Shown here: positions 1 to 8,857 of the stretch, piece after piece
Position numbering within the stretch: the first letter of the stretch is position 1
How the letters are laid out: every line of letters begins with the position of its first letter
NCBI GenBank assembly: GCA_028818385.1
Contig: JAPPNY010000164.1
Coordinates: 1-57,120, forward strand
Reading direction: 5' to 3'
Source of the DNA: Spirochaetaceae bacterium
GTDB taxonomy: Bacteria > Spirochaetota > Spirochaetia > SZUA-6 > Bin103
Length of the DNA stretch: 57,120 bases
Made by a program: the position numbers and the translations under genes
Notes under the pieces: model-generated
The model's database searches: none
Seen by the model: the letters and a program-made list of their open reading frames with translations, nothing else
Told to the model about the DNA's origin: nothing

Positions 1-2
1 CC

Positions 3-1535
3 CTCAGGCAGCTTCGCGCGCGCGGCATGCGCCGCTCGTTCTGGCACCGCTACTTCATCGACGTGATCGTGATCGGGGTCGGCTTCTACGGCTACTCCAG
101 CCTGCGCTGGCAGTCGATCCGCCTGGCGCCGGATGCCACCGTCGAAGCCGATCCGCTGCTGTTCGTGGTCCCGGTGCTCTTCTTCCTGGGCTTCGGGCTG
201 GTGCTGCTGCGGCTGTTTCCGCTGGCGATGGCGGCGCTGAGCCGGCTGACCGCCGTCGTGCGCGGGGTGGTGTGGCAGCTCAGCTTCCGCCGGCTGGCGC
301 GCAACACCGGGCCGTTCGTCTCCGTGGTGGTGCTGCTGATCGTCACCGTGGCGATGGGCATCTACAACGGTTCGGCGGCGCGCACCCTGCAGCTCAACAT
401 CGCCGACCGGATCCGCTACCTGGTGGGCGCGGAGGTGGTGGTGATCGAGTCGTGGATTCCGCCGGACCCCGAGAACCCGGAACCGGCGCGGCGGCGCGAG
501 GATCCGCGGCCGGTCGCCGCGAGCGAGCCGCCGTGGGTGGCGCGCGCCGAGATCCCCGGCGTGGAGGCGATGGCGCGCGTGCTCTACCGCCGGGCGGAGG
601 GGCGCAGGGGATCGCGGCAGCTCGGCGCGTTCAACCTGATGGCCCTGGCGCCGCAGGAGTTCGTGCACGCGGCTTGGCAGCGGGACGACCTGCTGCCGTA
701 CCCGTTCACGGACTACCTGGTGGCGCTGGCCCGCCACCGGGAGGGGGTGCTGATCAGCCGATGGCTGGCCGGCCGCCACGACCTGGGACCGGGGGACGCG
801 TTCACCATCGAGTACCAGAACCAGCCGATCGAGGTGTACGTGGTGGCCGTGATCCCCTACTGGCCGGCGCTCGATCCGTCCGACCGCGCCTTCGTGGTGG
901 CCAACCTCGCGCACGTGCAGGACTTCACCGTGCTGGAGCCGTATGAGAGCTGGTACACCGTGAACGAGGAGGAGATGATCTCACCGGACGGCGTGACCGG
1001 GGTGGACCTCCTGGTCGACGAGCTCTCTTCGATCGGCGTGATCGCCGAGCGGGTCATGGACACCCGCGGGCAGCTCGCCGAGCTGCAGCGCGAGCCGTAC
1101 CGCCGCGGCTTCTTCGGCGTGCTGTCGCTGGGCTTCGTCGCTGCGGCGGCGGTGACGGTGCTGGCGCTGCTGGTCTCCACCATCTCCTCGACGCGGGAGC
1201 AGTCCGTGCAGCTCGCCGCCCTGCGCGCCAACGGCCTGTCGGCGCTGCAGACCACCGGCGTGCTGGCGGTGGAGCGCCTGTTGACCGTCGGCGTGGGCGT
1301 GGGGCTGGGCGTGGCCGGCGCGCGCATCGCGTCGCTGCTGTTCCTGCCGCTCCTGCGCGACCGCGCCGCGGAGGTGTCGACCGTGCCGCCGTACCTGGTG
1401 GTGAGCGACGTGGCCGACCTCACCGCGCTGCTGCTGGTGGTGGCCGCCGCGCTGGCGGCGGCGGTGGTGGCGGTGGCCATGTTCATCGGCCGGCGGCAGG
1501 TGGCCGGCGCCGTTCGCCTGGGAGAGGAGCCGTGA
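3..1535 (+). CDS. ABC transporter permease, FtsX/MacB type (5'-truncated)
   Basis: This is the C-terminal part of a large FtsX-like permease. The frame is already open at base 3, before the first ATG at 27, so the true start lies outside the window. Hydrophobic segments lie near residues 10-30, 45-70 and 90-115 of the visible part. A roughly 240-residue extracytoplasmic domain follows, then three more membrane segments close to the C-terminus. This 'soluble domain then three-helix FtsX module' pattern is typical of the family. Family members drive lipoprotein release, efflux or envelope signalling and do not import solutes. The stop codon overlaps the start of the downstream ATPase by 4 nt, so the two are almost certainly translated together and form one complex. 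The substrate is unknown. Confidence 0.8.
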   Translation, partial: LRQLRARGMRRSFWHRYFIDVIVIGVGFYGYSSLRWQSIRLAPDATVEADPLLFVVPVLFFLGFGLVLLRLFPLAMAALSRLTAVVRGVVWQLSFRRLARNTGPFVSVVVLLIVTVAMGIYNGSAARTLQLNIADRIRYLVGAEVVVIESWIPPDPENPEPARRREDPRPVAASEPPWVARAEIPGVEAMARVLYRRAEGRRGSRQLGAFNLMALAPQEFVHAAWQRDDLLPYPFTDYLVALARHREGVLISRWLAGRHDLGPGDAFTIEYQNQPIEVYVVAVIPYWPALDPSDRAFVVANLAHVQDFTVLEPYESWYTVNEEEMISPDGVTGVDLLVDELSSIGVIAERVMDTRGQLAELQREPYRRGFFGVLSLGFVAAAAVTVLALLVSTISSTREQSVQLAALRANGLSALQTTGVLAVERLLTVGVGVGLGVAGARIASLLFLPLLRDRAAEVSTVPPYLVVSDVADLTALLLVVAAALAAAVVAVAMFIGRRQVAGAVRLGEEP

Positions 1536-2473
1536 ACGATCCGACCGATGCCCGGGCGATCCGCTGCGCCGGCCTGATCAAGATCTACAAGATCGAGGAC
1601 ATCGAGGTGGTCGCCCTGCAGGGGCTGGACCTGGAGGTGGGGCGCGGCGAGCTGATGGGGATCATCGGCCCCAGCGGCAGCGGCAAGACCACCCTGATGA
1701 GCGTGCTGGGCGGGCTGGACACGCCGTCGGCCGGCCGCGCGTGGGTCTCCGGCATCGACCTGGTGGCGCTCAACGACCGGCAACGGCTCCGCTACCGGCG
1801 CCGGGACGTGGGCTTCGTCTGGCAGAACACCGCCCGCAACCTGATCCCGTACCTGACCGCCGTGGAGAACGTCGAGCTGGCCATGATGGTGGCCGGCCGC
1901 TTCGACCGGCCGCGCGCGCTGGAGCTGCTGCGCCTGGTCGGGCTGGGCCACCGCACCCGCCACCGGCCGCAGGCCATGTCCACGGGCGAGCAGCAGCGCG
2001 TGGCGGTCGCCATCGCCCTGGCCAACGAGCCGCACGTGCTGCTGGCCGACGAGCCGACCGGGTCGCTGGACGACGAGAACGCCGCCCGGCTGCTGACCCT
2101 GTTCGACACCGTGCGGCGCGAGCTCGGCGTCACGGTCGTGATCGTCACCCACGACACCAACGTGGCCGGGTCGCTCGACCGCTACGTGGCGATCCGCGAC
2201 GGCAAGACCGCCGCCGAGGCGGTGCGCCTGTCGGACCCTCGGCTGGCCATCCGGGAAGTCGCGGAGGACGGTGGGGAGGGAGCCGCGGACCCGGACGAGA
2301 CCGCTGACGCCCCGGACGCCGATGCACCCAGCCACGACCACTTCGTGCTGCTCGACTCGGCCGGCCGCATGCAGGTCCCGGAGGATCTGCGCGGCCGCTA
2401 CGGCATCGGCGGGCGGGTGCGGCTGGTGGAGGAAGACGGCCGGCTGGTGATCGAGCCCCCCGGCGACGGCTGA
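1532..2473 (+). CDS. ABC transporter ATPase, LolD/MacB type, with AbrB-like C-terminal tail
   Basis: ATP-binding subunit for the FtsX-type permease just upstream, with a 4-nt overlap at the GTGA junction. Walker A (GPSGSGKTT) is at residues 46-54, the signature is in the variant form STGEQQRVA, and Walker B is LLADEPTGSLD. The core matches LolD/MacB ATPases, which are usually about 220-240 residues. This protein has 313. After an acidic Asp/Ala-rich linker, residues about 268-313 read like a SpoVT/AbrB swapped-hairpin unit (DSAGRMQVPEDLR...YGIGGRVRLVEEDGRLVIEP). That fold usually binds DNA or mediates dimerisation. The ATPase call is secure. The tail assignment is by pattern only. Confidence 0.85.
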   Translation: MNDPTDARAIRCAGLIKIYKIEDIEVVALQGLDLEVGRGELMGIIGPSGSGKTTLMSVLGGLDTPSAGRAWVSGIDLVALNDRQRLRYRRRDVGFVWQNTARNLIPYLTAVENVELAMMVAGRFDRPRALELLRLVGLGHRTRHRPQAMSTGEQQRVAVAIALANEPHVLLADEPTGSLDDENAARLLTLFDTVRRELGVTVVIVTHDTNVAGSLDRYVAIRDGKTAAEAVRLSDPRLAIREVAEDGGEGAADPDETADAPDADAPSHDHFVLLDSAGRMQVPEDLRGRYGIGGRVRLVEEDGRLVIEPPGDG

Positions 2474-2510
2474 TCGACGGCGGCGTCGCGGCACCGCCTG
2501 TCGCCGCGGG

Positions 2511-2540
2511 TTGATCCGGCCCTCCGGGACGGGGTACAAC
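2511..2540 (+). promoter_or_regulatory. Candidate sigma-70 promoter of the Dpp-type operon
   Basis: TTGATC (2511-2516) and TACAAC (2535-2540) are separated by 18 nt in the 100-nt gap between the upstream ATPase gene and the binding-protein gene. A CCGGAGG Shine-Dalgarno follows, 7 nt before the ATG at 2576. This is a sequence match only. Confidence 0.4.
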
Positions 2541-2575
2541 TCCCGCCGAACGACATTCTCACCGGAGGTTCCGTA

Positions 2576-4540
2576 ATGCTAGAACGATACTCTCGAGGTA
2601 GAAACCCGTCGTTTCTACTCATCGCGGCGATCGCGCTGCTTCTGACGCCGCTCGCGGCATCCGCCGACGGCTTCCCACAGGTCTACGAGCTCGGCGCCTG
2701 GGAGGCGGAGTCCGGCCCGCTGACCCTGTCGGAGTCGCCGATGACTCATGCCATGGTCGACGCCGGTGACCTGCCACCGCTCGCCGAGCGCATCCCGGCC
2801 GAACCGGTCGTGATCGTGCCGACCGAGGAGGTAGGCAGCTACGGCGGCACGATGAACTTCCTCACCGACGGCGGCAGCGGCTGGACGGACAACTGGTTCC
2901 TGTACGAGTTCCCGGCGGTCCTGACCCCGGACCTCGCGAAGATCGTGCCCAACACGCTGGCCGGCTGGGAGGCGAACGACGACGCGAGCACGTGGACCCT
3001 CTACCTGCGCGAGGGCATCCGCTGGAGCGACGGCACGCCGCACACCGCCGACGACTGGCTGTTCTACTGGAACGACATGGCCCTCAACACGGACATGTTC
3101 GCCAGCGGCATCTCCTTCGTGGACGGCGCCGAGGAGCCGGGCGAGATTCGCAAGATCGACGACTATACGATTCAGATCTCCTTCGACGCGCCGCGCGGCA
3201 CGCTCATCGAGCAGATGACCTTCCTGCGGCCCACGCCCTACCTGCCCGCGCACTACCTGAAGCAGTTCCACCCCACCTACACCGACATGAGCGAGATCGA
3301 GAAGGAGATCAAGGCGCGCGGCCTGGAGACCTGGACCGACGTGATGAACCAGGAGTGGAAGCAGGAGAGCCTGTCGGTCAACCGGCCGTACCTGTCGTCC
3401 TGGGTGCCGGCCAACTCCTACAAGGACCCGATCTTCACCCTGAAGCGCAACCCCTACTACTTCAAGGTGGACTCGGCCGGCAACCAGCTCCCGTACATCG
3501 ACCAGATCGACATGGAGAGCCTCCAGGGCGCCGGCGAGGTGTTCTTCCTCAAGTCCATCTCCGGCGACGTCGACTGGTTCCTCACCGGCGCTTTCGGCGG
3601 GCTGGACAGCCTGCCGCTGGCCTTGCAGAAGGGCATCGAGAACGACTTCCGCATCATCCAGCCGATCCCGAACTGCGCCAGCTCGGTCGGCACCACCTGG
3701 TTCAACCTGTTCCATCCGGACCCCGGGATGCGCGAGGTGCTCCGCAACAAGGACTTCCGCCTGGGGCTGTCCCACTCGGTCAACCGCGACGAGGTCAACC
3801 AGCTCCTGTTCAAGGGCGCCGGAACGGTCGCCAACCCGACGTTGATGTTCGGGCCTCCCTACCACGGCGAGCGCTTCGCGCAGGTCGGCCTGGAGTACGA
3901 CGTGGAACTGGCCAACAGCCTGCTCGACGGGGCGGGGCTGGACAAGCGCGACTCGGACGGCTTTCGCCTGCGTCCGGACGGCGAACGGATGCGCATCCTG
4001 CTCTCGATCCCGAACAAGTGGTCGAACCTGGCCAGCGAGGCGGCGGAGCTGTACGACGGCTACTGGGAAGAGGTCGGCATCGAGGTGCAGCCCACCGTCG
4101 TCGAGTGGGGGACCTTCTGGTCACAGCTCGAGAACAGCGAGCACGACGTGGCCATCCACGCCAACTGCATGGGCGGCCGGATCGTCAATCCGCTGTTCCG
4201 GCCCGACTTCGGCGCCGTCAAGCACTGGCGCTTCGCTCAGGAGTGGTACAAGTGGATCGCCAGCGACGGAGCCGAGGGCGAGGAGCCGCCGGAGGCGTTC
4301 AAGCGCTACCGGGCGATCCGCGACCAGGCGGTGCAGGATCCGGATGAGGCCAATCGCATCGCGGCCGTGCAGGAGATGTTAGGGATCCTCTACGACGAGC
4401 TGTTCATCACCTTCGGCACGGTGGTGCCGCCGAACCTGGGCGGCTACCAGATCGCCACGAACCGCCTGCGCAACGTGCCGAATCCGCAGCAGGGGACCGG
4501 CATCTTCAACATTCCGGCGCAGTTCTACCTGCGCATGTAG
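2576..4540 (+). CDS. ABC transporter substrate-binding protein, family 5 (Dpp/Opp type)
   Basis: Secreted binding protein of a peptide/oligosaccharide importer. The N-terminus (residues 1-29) is a signal peptide with a basic start, the hydrophobic stretch FLLIAAIALLLTPLAAS and a cleavage site near ASA-DG. No lipobox cysteine is present. The body has SBP_bac_5 hallmarks: a WTLYLREGIRWSDGTP segment near residue 140, and a late FRLGLSHSVNRDEV segment. At 654 residues it is at the long end of the family. Family 5 proteins bind peptides, nickel or plant-type oligosaccharides. The downstream arabinofuranosidase-like and sulfatase genes favour an oligosaccharide ligand here, which is inference. It is the first gene of an operon with two permeases and two ATPases. 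The ATG is supported by CCGGAGG upstream. Confidence 0.9.
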   Translation: MLERYSRGRNPSFLLIAAIALLLTPLAASADGFPQVYELGAWEAESGPLTLSESPMTHAMVDAGDLPPLAERIPAEPVVIVPTEEVGSYGGTMNFLTDGGSGWTDNWFLYEFPAVLTPDLAKIVPNTLAGWEANDDASTWTLYLREGIRWSDGTPHTADDWLFYWNDMALNTDMFASGISFVDGAEEPGEIRKIDDYTIQISFDAPRGTLIEQMTFLRPTPYLPAHYLKQFHPTYTDMSEIEKEIKARGLETWTDVMNQEWKQESLSVNRPYLSSWVPANSYKDPIFTLKRNPYYFKVDSAGNQLPYIDQIDMESLQGAGEVFFLKSISGDVDWFLTGAFGGLDSLPLALQKGIENDFRIIQPIPNCASSVGTTWFNLFHPDPGMREVLRNKDFRLGLSHSVNRDEVNQLLFKGAGTVANPTLMFGPPYHGERFAQVGLEYDVELANSLLDGAGLDKRDSDGFRLRPDGERMRILLSIPNKWSNLASEAAELYDGYWEEVGIEVQPTVVEWGTFWSQLENSEHDVAIHANCMGGRIVNPLFRPDFGAVKHWRFAQEWYKWIASDGAEGEEPPEAFKRYRAIRDQAVQDPDEANRIAAVQEMLGILYDELFITFGTVVPPNLGGYQIATNRLRNVPNPQQGTGIFNIPAQFYLRM

Positions 4541-4562
4541 CCGCCGGATTCACGGATAGGAT

Positions 4563-4590
4563 AGAAGGAGGGGCGCGCGCCCCTCCTTCT
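4563..4590. promoter_or_regulatory. Perfect 28-bp palindrome between binding-protein and permease genes
   Basis: Two perfectly complementary 14-nt arms meet at the centre of GCGCGC and are followed by the T/C-rich TCTTTCTC. In RNA this makes a very stable hairpin 22 nt after the binding-protein stop codon. It probably limits read-through or protects the 3' end of the binding-protein message, so that this subunit exceeds the membrane subunits in amount. Confidence 0.6.
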
Positions 4591-4604
4591 CTTTCTCAAG
4601 GCGG

Positions 4605-5588
4605 ATGCTGCCGTTCATTGCCCGCCGCACGGCGCTCATGGTGCCGGTGCTGCTGGCGGTCTCGCTCCTCAGCTTCATCATCATCCAGTTGCCGCCCGGC
4701 GACTACTTCAGCTACTACATCGAGCAGCTCTACGCCCAGGGCGAAGTGGTCGACGAGGCCCTGATCGAGTCGATGCGCGTGCAGTACGGCGTCGATGGGC
4801 CGCTCGCCGTCCAGTACCTGAAGTGGCTGAGCAAGATCGTGCGCGGCGATCTGGGCCGCTCGCTCTCGGGCGATCTCGTGATCGTGATCGTGCGCGAGCG
4901 CCTGCCCTGGAGCATCCTGATCACGATGGTCTCGTTCGTGTTCGTGCACGTGGTCGGCATCCCGATCGGCGTGCTGTCGGCCACGAAGCAGTACTCGATC
5001 CGCGATTACGTCGCGACCTTCATCGGCTTCATCGGCCTGGCGGTGCCCAACTTCCTGCTGGCGCTGGTGATGGTGTGGGCGTGGTTCGCCTGGACCGGCC
5101 AGGTGCAGATCGGCCTGTTCTCGCGCGAGTACGCGATGGAGCCGTGGAGTCCGGCGAAGATCTGGGACCTGCTCAAGCACCTGATCATCCCCGCCGTCGT
5201 GATCGGCACGGCCGGCACGGCCGGCACCATCCGCAGCATCCGCGCCAACCTCCTGGACGAGCTGCAGAAGACCTACGTCACGGTGGCGCGCGCCAAGGGG
5301 CTGTCGGAGACGCGGGTGCTCTACAAGTACCCGTTCCGGATCGCGGTCAACCCCTGGGCCAGCACCATCGGCTGGCTGCTGCCCAGCCTGGTGAGCGGCG
5401 AGGTGCTGGTGTCGCTGGTGCTCGGCTTCCCGACCCTCGGGCCGATCCTGCTGGACGCGCTGCTCGGTCAGGACCTGTTCCTGGCCTCCAGTATCATCAT
5501 GATCCTGAGCACCCTGACCGTGATCGGCACGCTGGTCTCCGACATCGTCCTGGCGTGGCTGGATCCGCGCATCCGGCAGTCGGTGTGA
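4605..5588 (+). CDS. ABC transporter permease, DppB/OppB type
   Basis: Inner-membrane permease of the Dpp-type importer. It has 327 residues, the usual size. There is a membrane segment at residues about 8-30 and a periplasmic stretch to about residue 95, then five further helices. The ATPase-contacting EAA-like loop reads VARAKGLSETRVLYKYPFR. It is followed by a GEVLVSLVLGFPTLGPILLDAL segment typical of DppB. AAGG lies 6 nt before the ATG. The gene sits directly after the hairpin at 4563-4590 and its end overlaps a possible GTG start of the next permease, so the two subunits are probably made together. Confidence 0.92.
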   Translation: MLPFIARRTALMVPVLLAVSLLSFIIIQLPPGDYFSYYIEQLYAQGEVVDEALIESMRVQYGVDGPLAVQYLKWLSKIVRGDLGRSLSGDLVIVIVRERLPWSILITMVSFVFVHVVGIPIGVLSATKQYSIRDYVATFIGFIGLAVPNFLLALVMVWAWFAWTGQVQIGLFSREYAMEPWSPAKIWDLLKHLIIPAVVIGTAGTAGTIRSIRANLLDELQKTYVTVARAKGLSETRVLYKYPFRIAVNPWASTIGWLLPSLVSGEVLVSLVLGFPTLGPILLDALLGQDLFLASSIIMILSTLTVIGTLVSDIVLAWLDPRIRQSV

Positions 5589-5593
5589 GCGGC

Positions 5594-6733
5594 ATGGCCC
5601 GTCCCGAAGCCGAAGTCGCGGCCGCTCCGGGCGGTGCCGCCGAGGAGCTCTCGGTCGCCTCGCAGTGGCAGCTCATGCGCTGGCGCTTCACCCGCCACAA
5701 GCTCGCGGTGGTCGCGCTGGTGTTTCTCGGTCTCATGTACCTGGTGGCCGCCTTCGCCGATTTCGTCGGCCCCTACGATCCGCGCCGCCACGACGCCGCC
5801 TTCGTCTACGCCCCGCCGACCCCCATCCACTTCGTCGACGAGGAGGGACGCTTCCGGCTGCGCCCGTTCGTCTATCCGTACCGGTCCGAGCTGATCCTTG
5901 CGGAGTTCCGCACCGTCTACTCCGAGGACCGCAGCCGCATGGTGCCGATCCGGCTGTTCGCGCGCGGCGACCCGTACGTGCTGTGGGGCCTGTTCGAGAC
6001 CGACCTGCACCTGTTCGGCCTGGACGACCCGGAGGCGCGCATCTTCCTGTTCGGCACCGACCGGCTGGGCCGCGACCTGCTCACGCGCATCCTGGTGGGC
6101 AGCCGCGTGTCGCTCACCATCGGCTTGGTCGGCATCGCCGTTACCTTCGTGCTGGGCATCATCATCGGCGGCGTCTCCGGGTACTTCGGAGGCACGGCCG
6201 ACCTGGTCATCCAGCGGGTCATCGAGTTCGTGCAGTCGCTGCCCACGCTGCCGCTGTGGATGGGACTGAGCGCGGCGCTGCCCAAGTGGTGGTCGATCAC
6301 GATGCGCTACTTCGCCATCGTCGTGATCCTGTCGCTGATCGACTGGACCGGCCTGGCGCGGGTCGTGCGCGGCAAGTTCATGGCGCTCAAGGAGGAGGAC
6401 TACGTGGCCGCGGCGCGCCTCCACGGCGCCAGCCGCAAGCGGATCATCTTCCGGCACCTGCTGCCGGGCTTTCTCAGCCACATCATCGCGTCGCTGACGC
6501 TGTCGATTCCGGCCATGATTCTGGGGGAGAGCGCGCTGAGCTTCATCGGCCTGGGGCTGCAGGCGCCGGCCATAAGCTGGGGCGTGCTGCTGGCGGATGC
6601 GCAGAAGACCCACGTGCTGGCGCTCTCGCCGTGGCTGCTGATTCCGGGGCTGTTCATCATCGCCGTGGTGCTGACGTTCAACTTCGTCGGGGACGGCGTG
6701 CGCGACGCGGCCGACCCGTACGCGCACGTATGA
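5594..6733 (+). CDS. ABC transporter permease, DppC/OppC type, with long first periplasmic loop
   Basis: Second membrane subunit of the Dpp-type importer, 379 residues from the ATG at 5594; a GTG at 5585 overlapping the previous stop is an alternative. The first helix is near residues 35-58. About 95 residues of loop then precede the conserved FGTDRLGRDLLTR motif at residues about 152-165. That loop is longer than in classical DppC, where the motif follows the first helix closely. The remaining five helices and the EAA loop (AARLHGASRKRIIFRHLLP) are normal. It overlaps the next ATPase by 4 nt (ATGA). The long loop may contact the equally long binding protein; this is inference. Confidence 0.92.
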   Translation: MARPEAEVAAAPGGAAEELSVASQWQLMRWRFTRHKLAVVALVFLGLMYLVAAFADFVGPYDPRRHDAAFVYAPPTPIHFVDEEGRFRLRPFVYPYRSELILAEFRTVYSEDRSRMVPIRLFARGDPYVLWGLFETDLHLFGLDDPEARIFLFGTDRLGRDLLTRILVGSRVSLTIGLVGIAVTFVLGIIIGGVSGYFGGTADLVIQRVIEFVQSLPTLPLWMGLSAALPKWWSITMRYFAIVVILSLIDWTGLARVVRGKFMALKEEDYVAAARLHGASRKRIIFRHLLPGFLSHIIASLTLSIPAMILGESALSFIGLGLQAPAISWGVLLADAQKTHVLALSPWLLIPGLFIIAVVLTFNFVGDGVRDAADPYAHV

Positions 6734-7743
6734 GCAGTGCGGAGGCCCGGCGTTCCGGCGAGCTGCTGCTGGACGTGAGCGAGCTGCGCACCCACTTCGA
6801 CTCCCGCGAGGGGACGGTGCGGGCCGTGGACGGGGTGAGCTTCGAGCTGCACCGCGGGGAAACCCTGGGCATCGCCGGTGAGAGCGGCTGCGGCAAGAGC
6901 GTGACCGCCCAGTCGATCATGCGGATCGTCCCCCGCAACGGGCGCATCGTCTCCGGCAGCATCGTGCTGCATCGTCCCGGCGGCCCGGTCGAGCTGACCG
7001 GGCTGGAGCCCGGAGGGCGGGAGATTCGGGCCATCCGCGGCGCCGAGATATCGCTGGTCTTCCAGGAGCCGATGGCCGCCTTCAGCCCGGTGTACACCAT
7101 CGGCAACCAGATCACGGAGGTGATCCGCCAGCACCAACGCTGCTCGGCGCGGGAGGCGCGTCAGCGCGCCGTCGACATGTTGCAGCAGGTCGGCATGCCG
7201 AAGCCCGAGCAGACCATCGACGCCTATCCGTGGGCGGTCTCCGGCGGCATGCGGCAGCGCGCGATGATCGCCATGGCGCTGGCCTGCCGGCCCAGCCTGC
7301 TGATCGCCGACGAGCCGACCACGGCGGTGGACGTCACCATTCAGGCGCAGGTGCTGGAGTTGATGAAGGCGCTGCAGGAGCAGTTGCGGATGGGGCTGAT
7401 CATCATCACCCACGACCTGGCCGTGATCGCCGAGCTGTGCGACCGGGTGATGGTGATGTACCTGGGCCGGGACGTGGAGTCCGGCCCGGTGGAGCAGGTG
7501 TTCCAGGCTCCGAAGCATCCGTATACCGTGGCGCTGCTGAACTCGGTGCCGACGCTCGGCGAGGGCCACGACCAGCGGATCGAGGCGATCGGCGGCAGCG
7601 TGCCGTCGCCGCTGGCCGCGCCGCCGGGCTGCCCGTTCCATCCCCGCTGCACGCACGCCATCGCGGGGGTGTGCGACGGCGCCTACCCGCAAGCCCGCCC
7701 GGTCGGGCCGGAGCACCTGGTGAGTTGCTACCTGTATGAGTGA
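6730..7743 (+). CDS. ABC transporter ATPase, DppD/OppD type
   Basis: First ATPase of the Dpp-type importer, 337 residues. Walker A GESGCGKS is near residues 50-57, the signature reads [13 protein letters not shown], Walker B is [12 protein letters not shown], and the switch histidine lies in ITHDLAVI. The C-terminal oligo/dipeptide extension has the [10 protein letters not shown] motif with its cysteines, which marks this subfamily. The start was chosen at the ATG overlapping the preceding stop (ATGA). The end overlaps the partner ATPase start by 8 nt, so the heterodimer subunits are translationally coupled. Confidence 0.93.
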   Translation: MSSAEARRSGELLLDVSELRTHFDSREGTVRAVDGVSFELHRGETLGIAGESGCGKSVTAQSIMRIVPRNGRIVSGSIVLHRPGGPVELTGLEPGGREIRAIRGAEISLVFQEPMAAFSPVYTIGNQITEVIRQHQRCSAREARQRAVDMLQQVGMPKPEQTIDAYPWAVSGGMRQRAMIAMALACRPSLLIADEPTTAVDVTIQAQVLELMKALQEQLRMGLIIITHDLAVIAELCDRVMVMYLGRDVESGPVEQVFQAPKHPYTVALLNSVPTLGEGHDQRIEAIGGSVPSPLAAPPGCPFHPRCTHAIAGVCDGAYPQARPVGPEHLVSCYLYE

Positions 7744-8818
7744 GCGAAGCGAGCGCCTGCAGGCCAAGCCGATCCTGGAGGTGAGCGGCCTGGTCAAGCG
7801 CTTCCCGATCACGCGGGGCGTGATGCGCCGCCACGTCGGCGACGTGCGGGCCGTGGACGGGATCAGCTTCTCCATTCAGCCGGGCGAGGTGCTGGCGCTG
7901 GTGGGGGAGAGCGGCTGCGGCAAGACCACGACCGGCCGCTGCGTGCTGCGCGCGATCGACCCGACCGCGGGCAGCGTCGTCTACCGCTTCGACGGGGAGG
8001 CGCCGCTGGACGTCACCACGCTGAACGAAGGGGAGCTCAAGTCGTTCTGGCGGCGCGCCGGCATGGTGTTCCAGGACCCGTACTCGTCGCTGAACCCGCG
8101 GCTCACCGTGCTGGAGTCGGTCGGCGAGCCGCTGATCACCCACGGCGTGATCACCTCGCGGCGAGACCTGGAGGAGCGCGTGACGGCCCTGCTGGAGGAC
8201 GTGGGGCTGGATGCGGCCTACCTGCGCCGCTATCCGCACGCCTTCTCCGGCGGCCAACGGCAGCGCATCGCCATCGCCCGCGCGCTCGCGCTGGGGCCCC
8301 GGTTCCTGGTGGCGGACGAGCCGCTGTCGGCCCTGGACGTGTCGGTGCAGGCGCAGGTCCTGGAGCTGATGCAAGAGCTGCGCCGGCGGCACGACCTGAC
8401 CTACCTGTTCGTGTCGCACAACCTGGCCGTGGTCGAGTACCTGGCCGACCGGGTCGCGGTGATGTACGTGGGGCGGATCGTCGAGCTCGCCCGTACCAGG
8501 ACGCTGTTCTTCGACCCGAAGCACCCCTACACCGAAGCGCTCCTGTCGGCGGTCCCCTCAGCCGATCTCAAGCGCCGCGCCCGCACGCGCATCGTGCTGC
8601 CGGGCGACGTGGCCGATCCGGCCGACCCGCCGCCGGGCTGCCTGTTCCACCCGCGCTGCCCCTACGCGCAGGCGGAGTGCTCTGCCGAGGAGCCGCCCCT
8701 CGTGGACGTGGGTGACGGCTCGGAGCAGCACCTGGTGTCATGCCACTTCGCCGAGACGCTGGACCTGACCGGCATCGAGCGCGGTCGGCGGCGCGGCGCC
8801 TTCCGGCTCGACGTCTGA
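7736..8818 (+). CDS. ABC transporter ATPase, DppF/OppF type
   Basis: Second ATPase of the Dpp-type importer, 360 residues. Walker [10 protein letters not shown] is near residues 57-65, the signature is FSGGQRQRIAIARAL, Walker B is LVADEPLSALD, and the H-loop is FVSHNLAVV. The C-terminus has PPGCLFHPRCPYAQAEC, the cysteine-containing extension of the oligopeptide ATPases. It completes the five-gene import complex. No terminator is visible before the next gene, 39 nt downstream, whose own -10-like element lies in that gap. Confidence 0.93.
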   Translation: MSERSERLQAKPILEVSGLVKRFPITRGVMRRHVGDVRAVDGISFSIQPGEVLALVGESGCGKTTTGRCVLRAIDPTAGSVVYRFDGEAPLDVTTLNEGELKSFWRRAGMVFQDPYSSLNPRLTVLESVGEPLITHGVITSRRDLEERVTALLEDVGLDAAYLRRYPHAFSGGQRQRIAIARALALGPRFLVADEPLSALDVSVQAQVLELMQELRRRHDLTYLFVSHNLAVVEYLADRVAVMYVGRIVELARTRTLFFDPKHPYTEALLSAVPSADLKRRARTRIVLPGDVADPADPPPGCLFHPRCPYAQAECSAEEPPLVDVGDGSEQHLVSCHFAETLDLTGIERGRRRGAFRLDV

Positions 8819-8842
8819 GGCGCGAACGGGATCGAGGGCTGG

Positions 8843-8848
8843 TAGACT
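8843..8848 (+). promoter_or_regulatory. -10-like TAGACT before the GH127 gene
   Basis: TAGACT ends 9 nt before the ATG at 8858 and no Shine-Dalgarno is present. This suggests a nearly leaderless transcript. It is one of several such cases in the window. Confidence 0.35.
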
Positions 8849-8857
8849 CGGCGGCCC

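Noticed and set aside
857..2539. 560-codon minus-strand open frame over the permease/ATPase pair
   Set aside because: Shadow frame of GC-rich genes; low-complexity composition and no motif.
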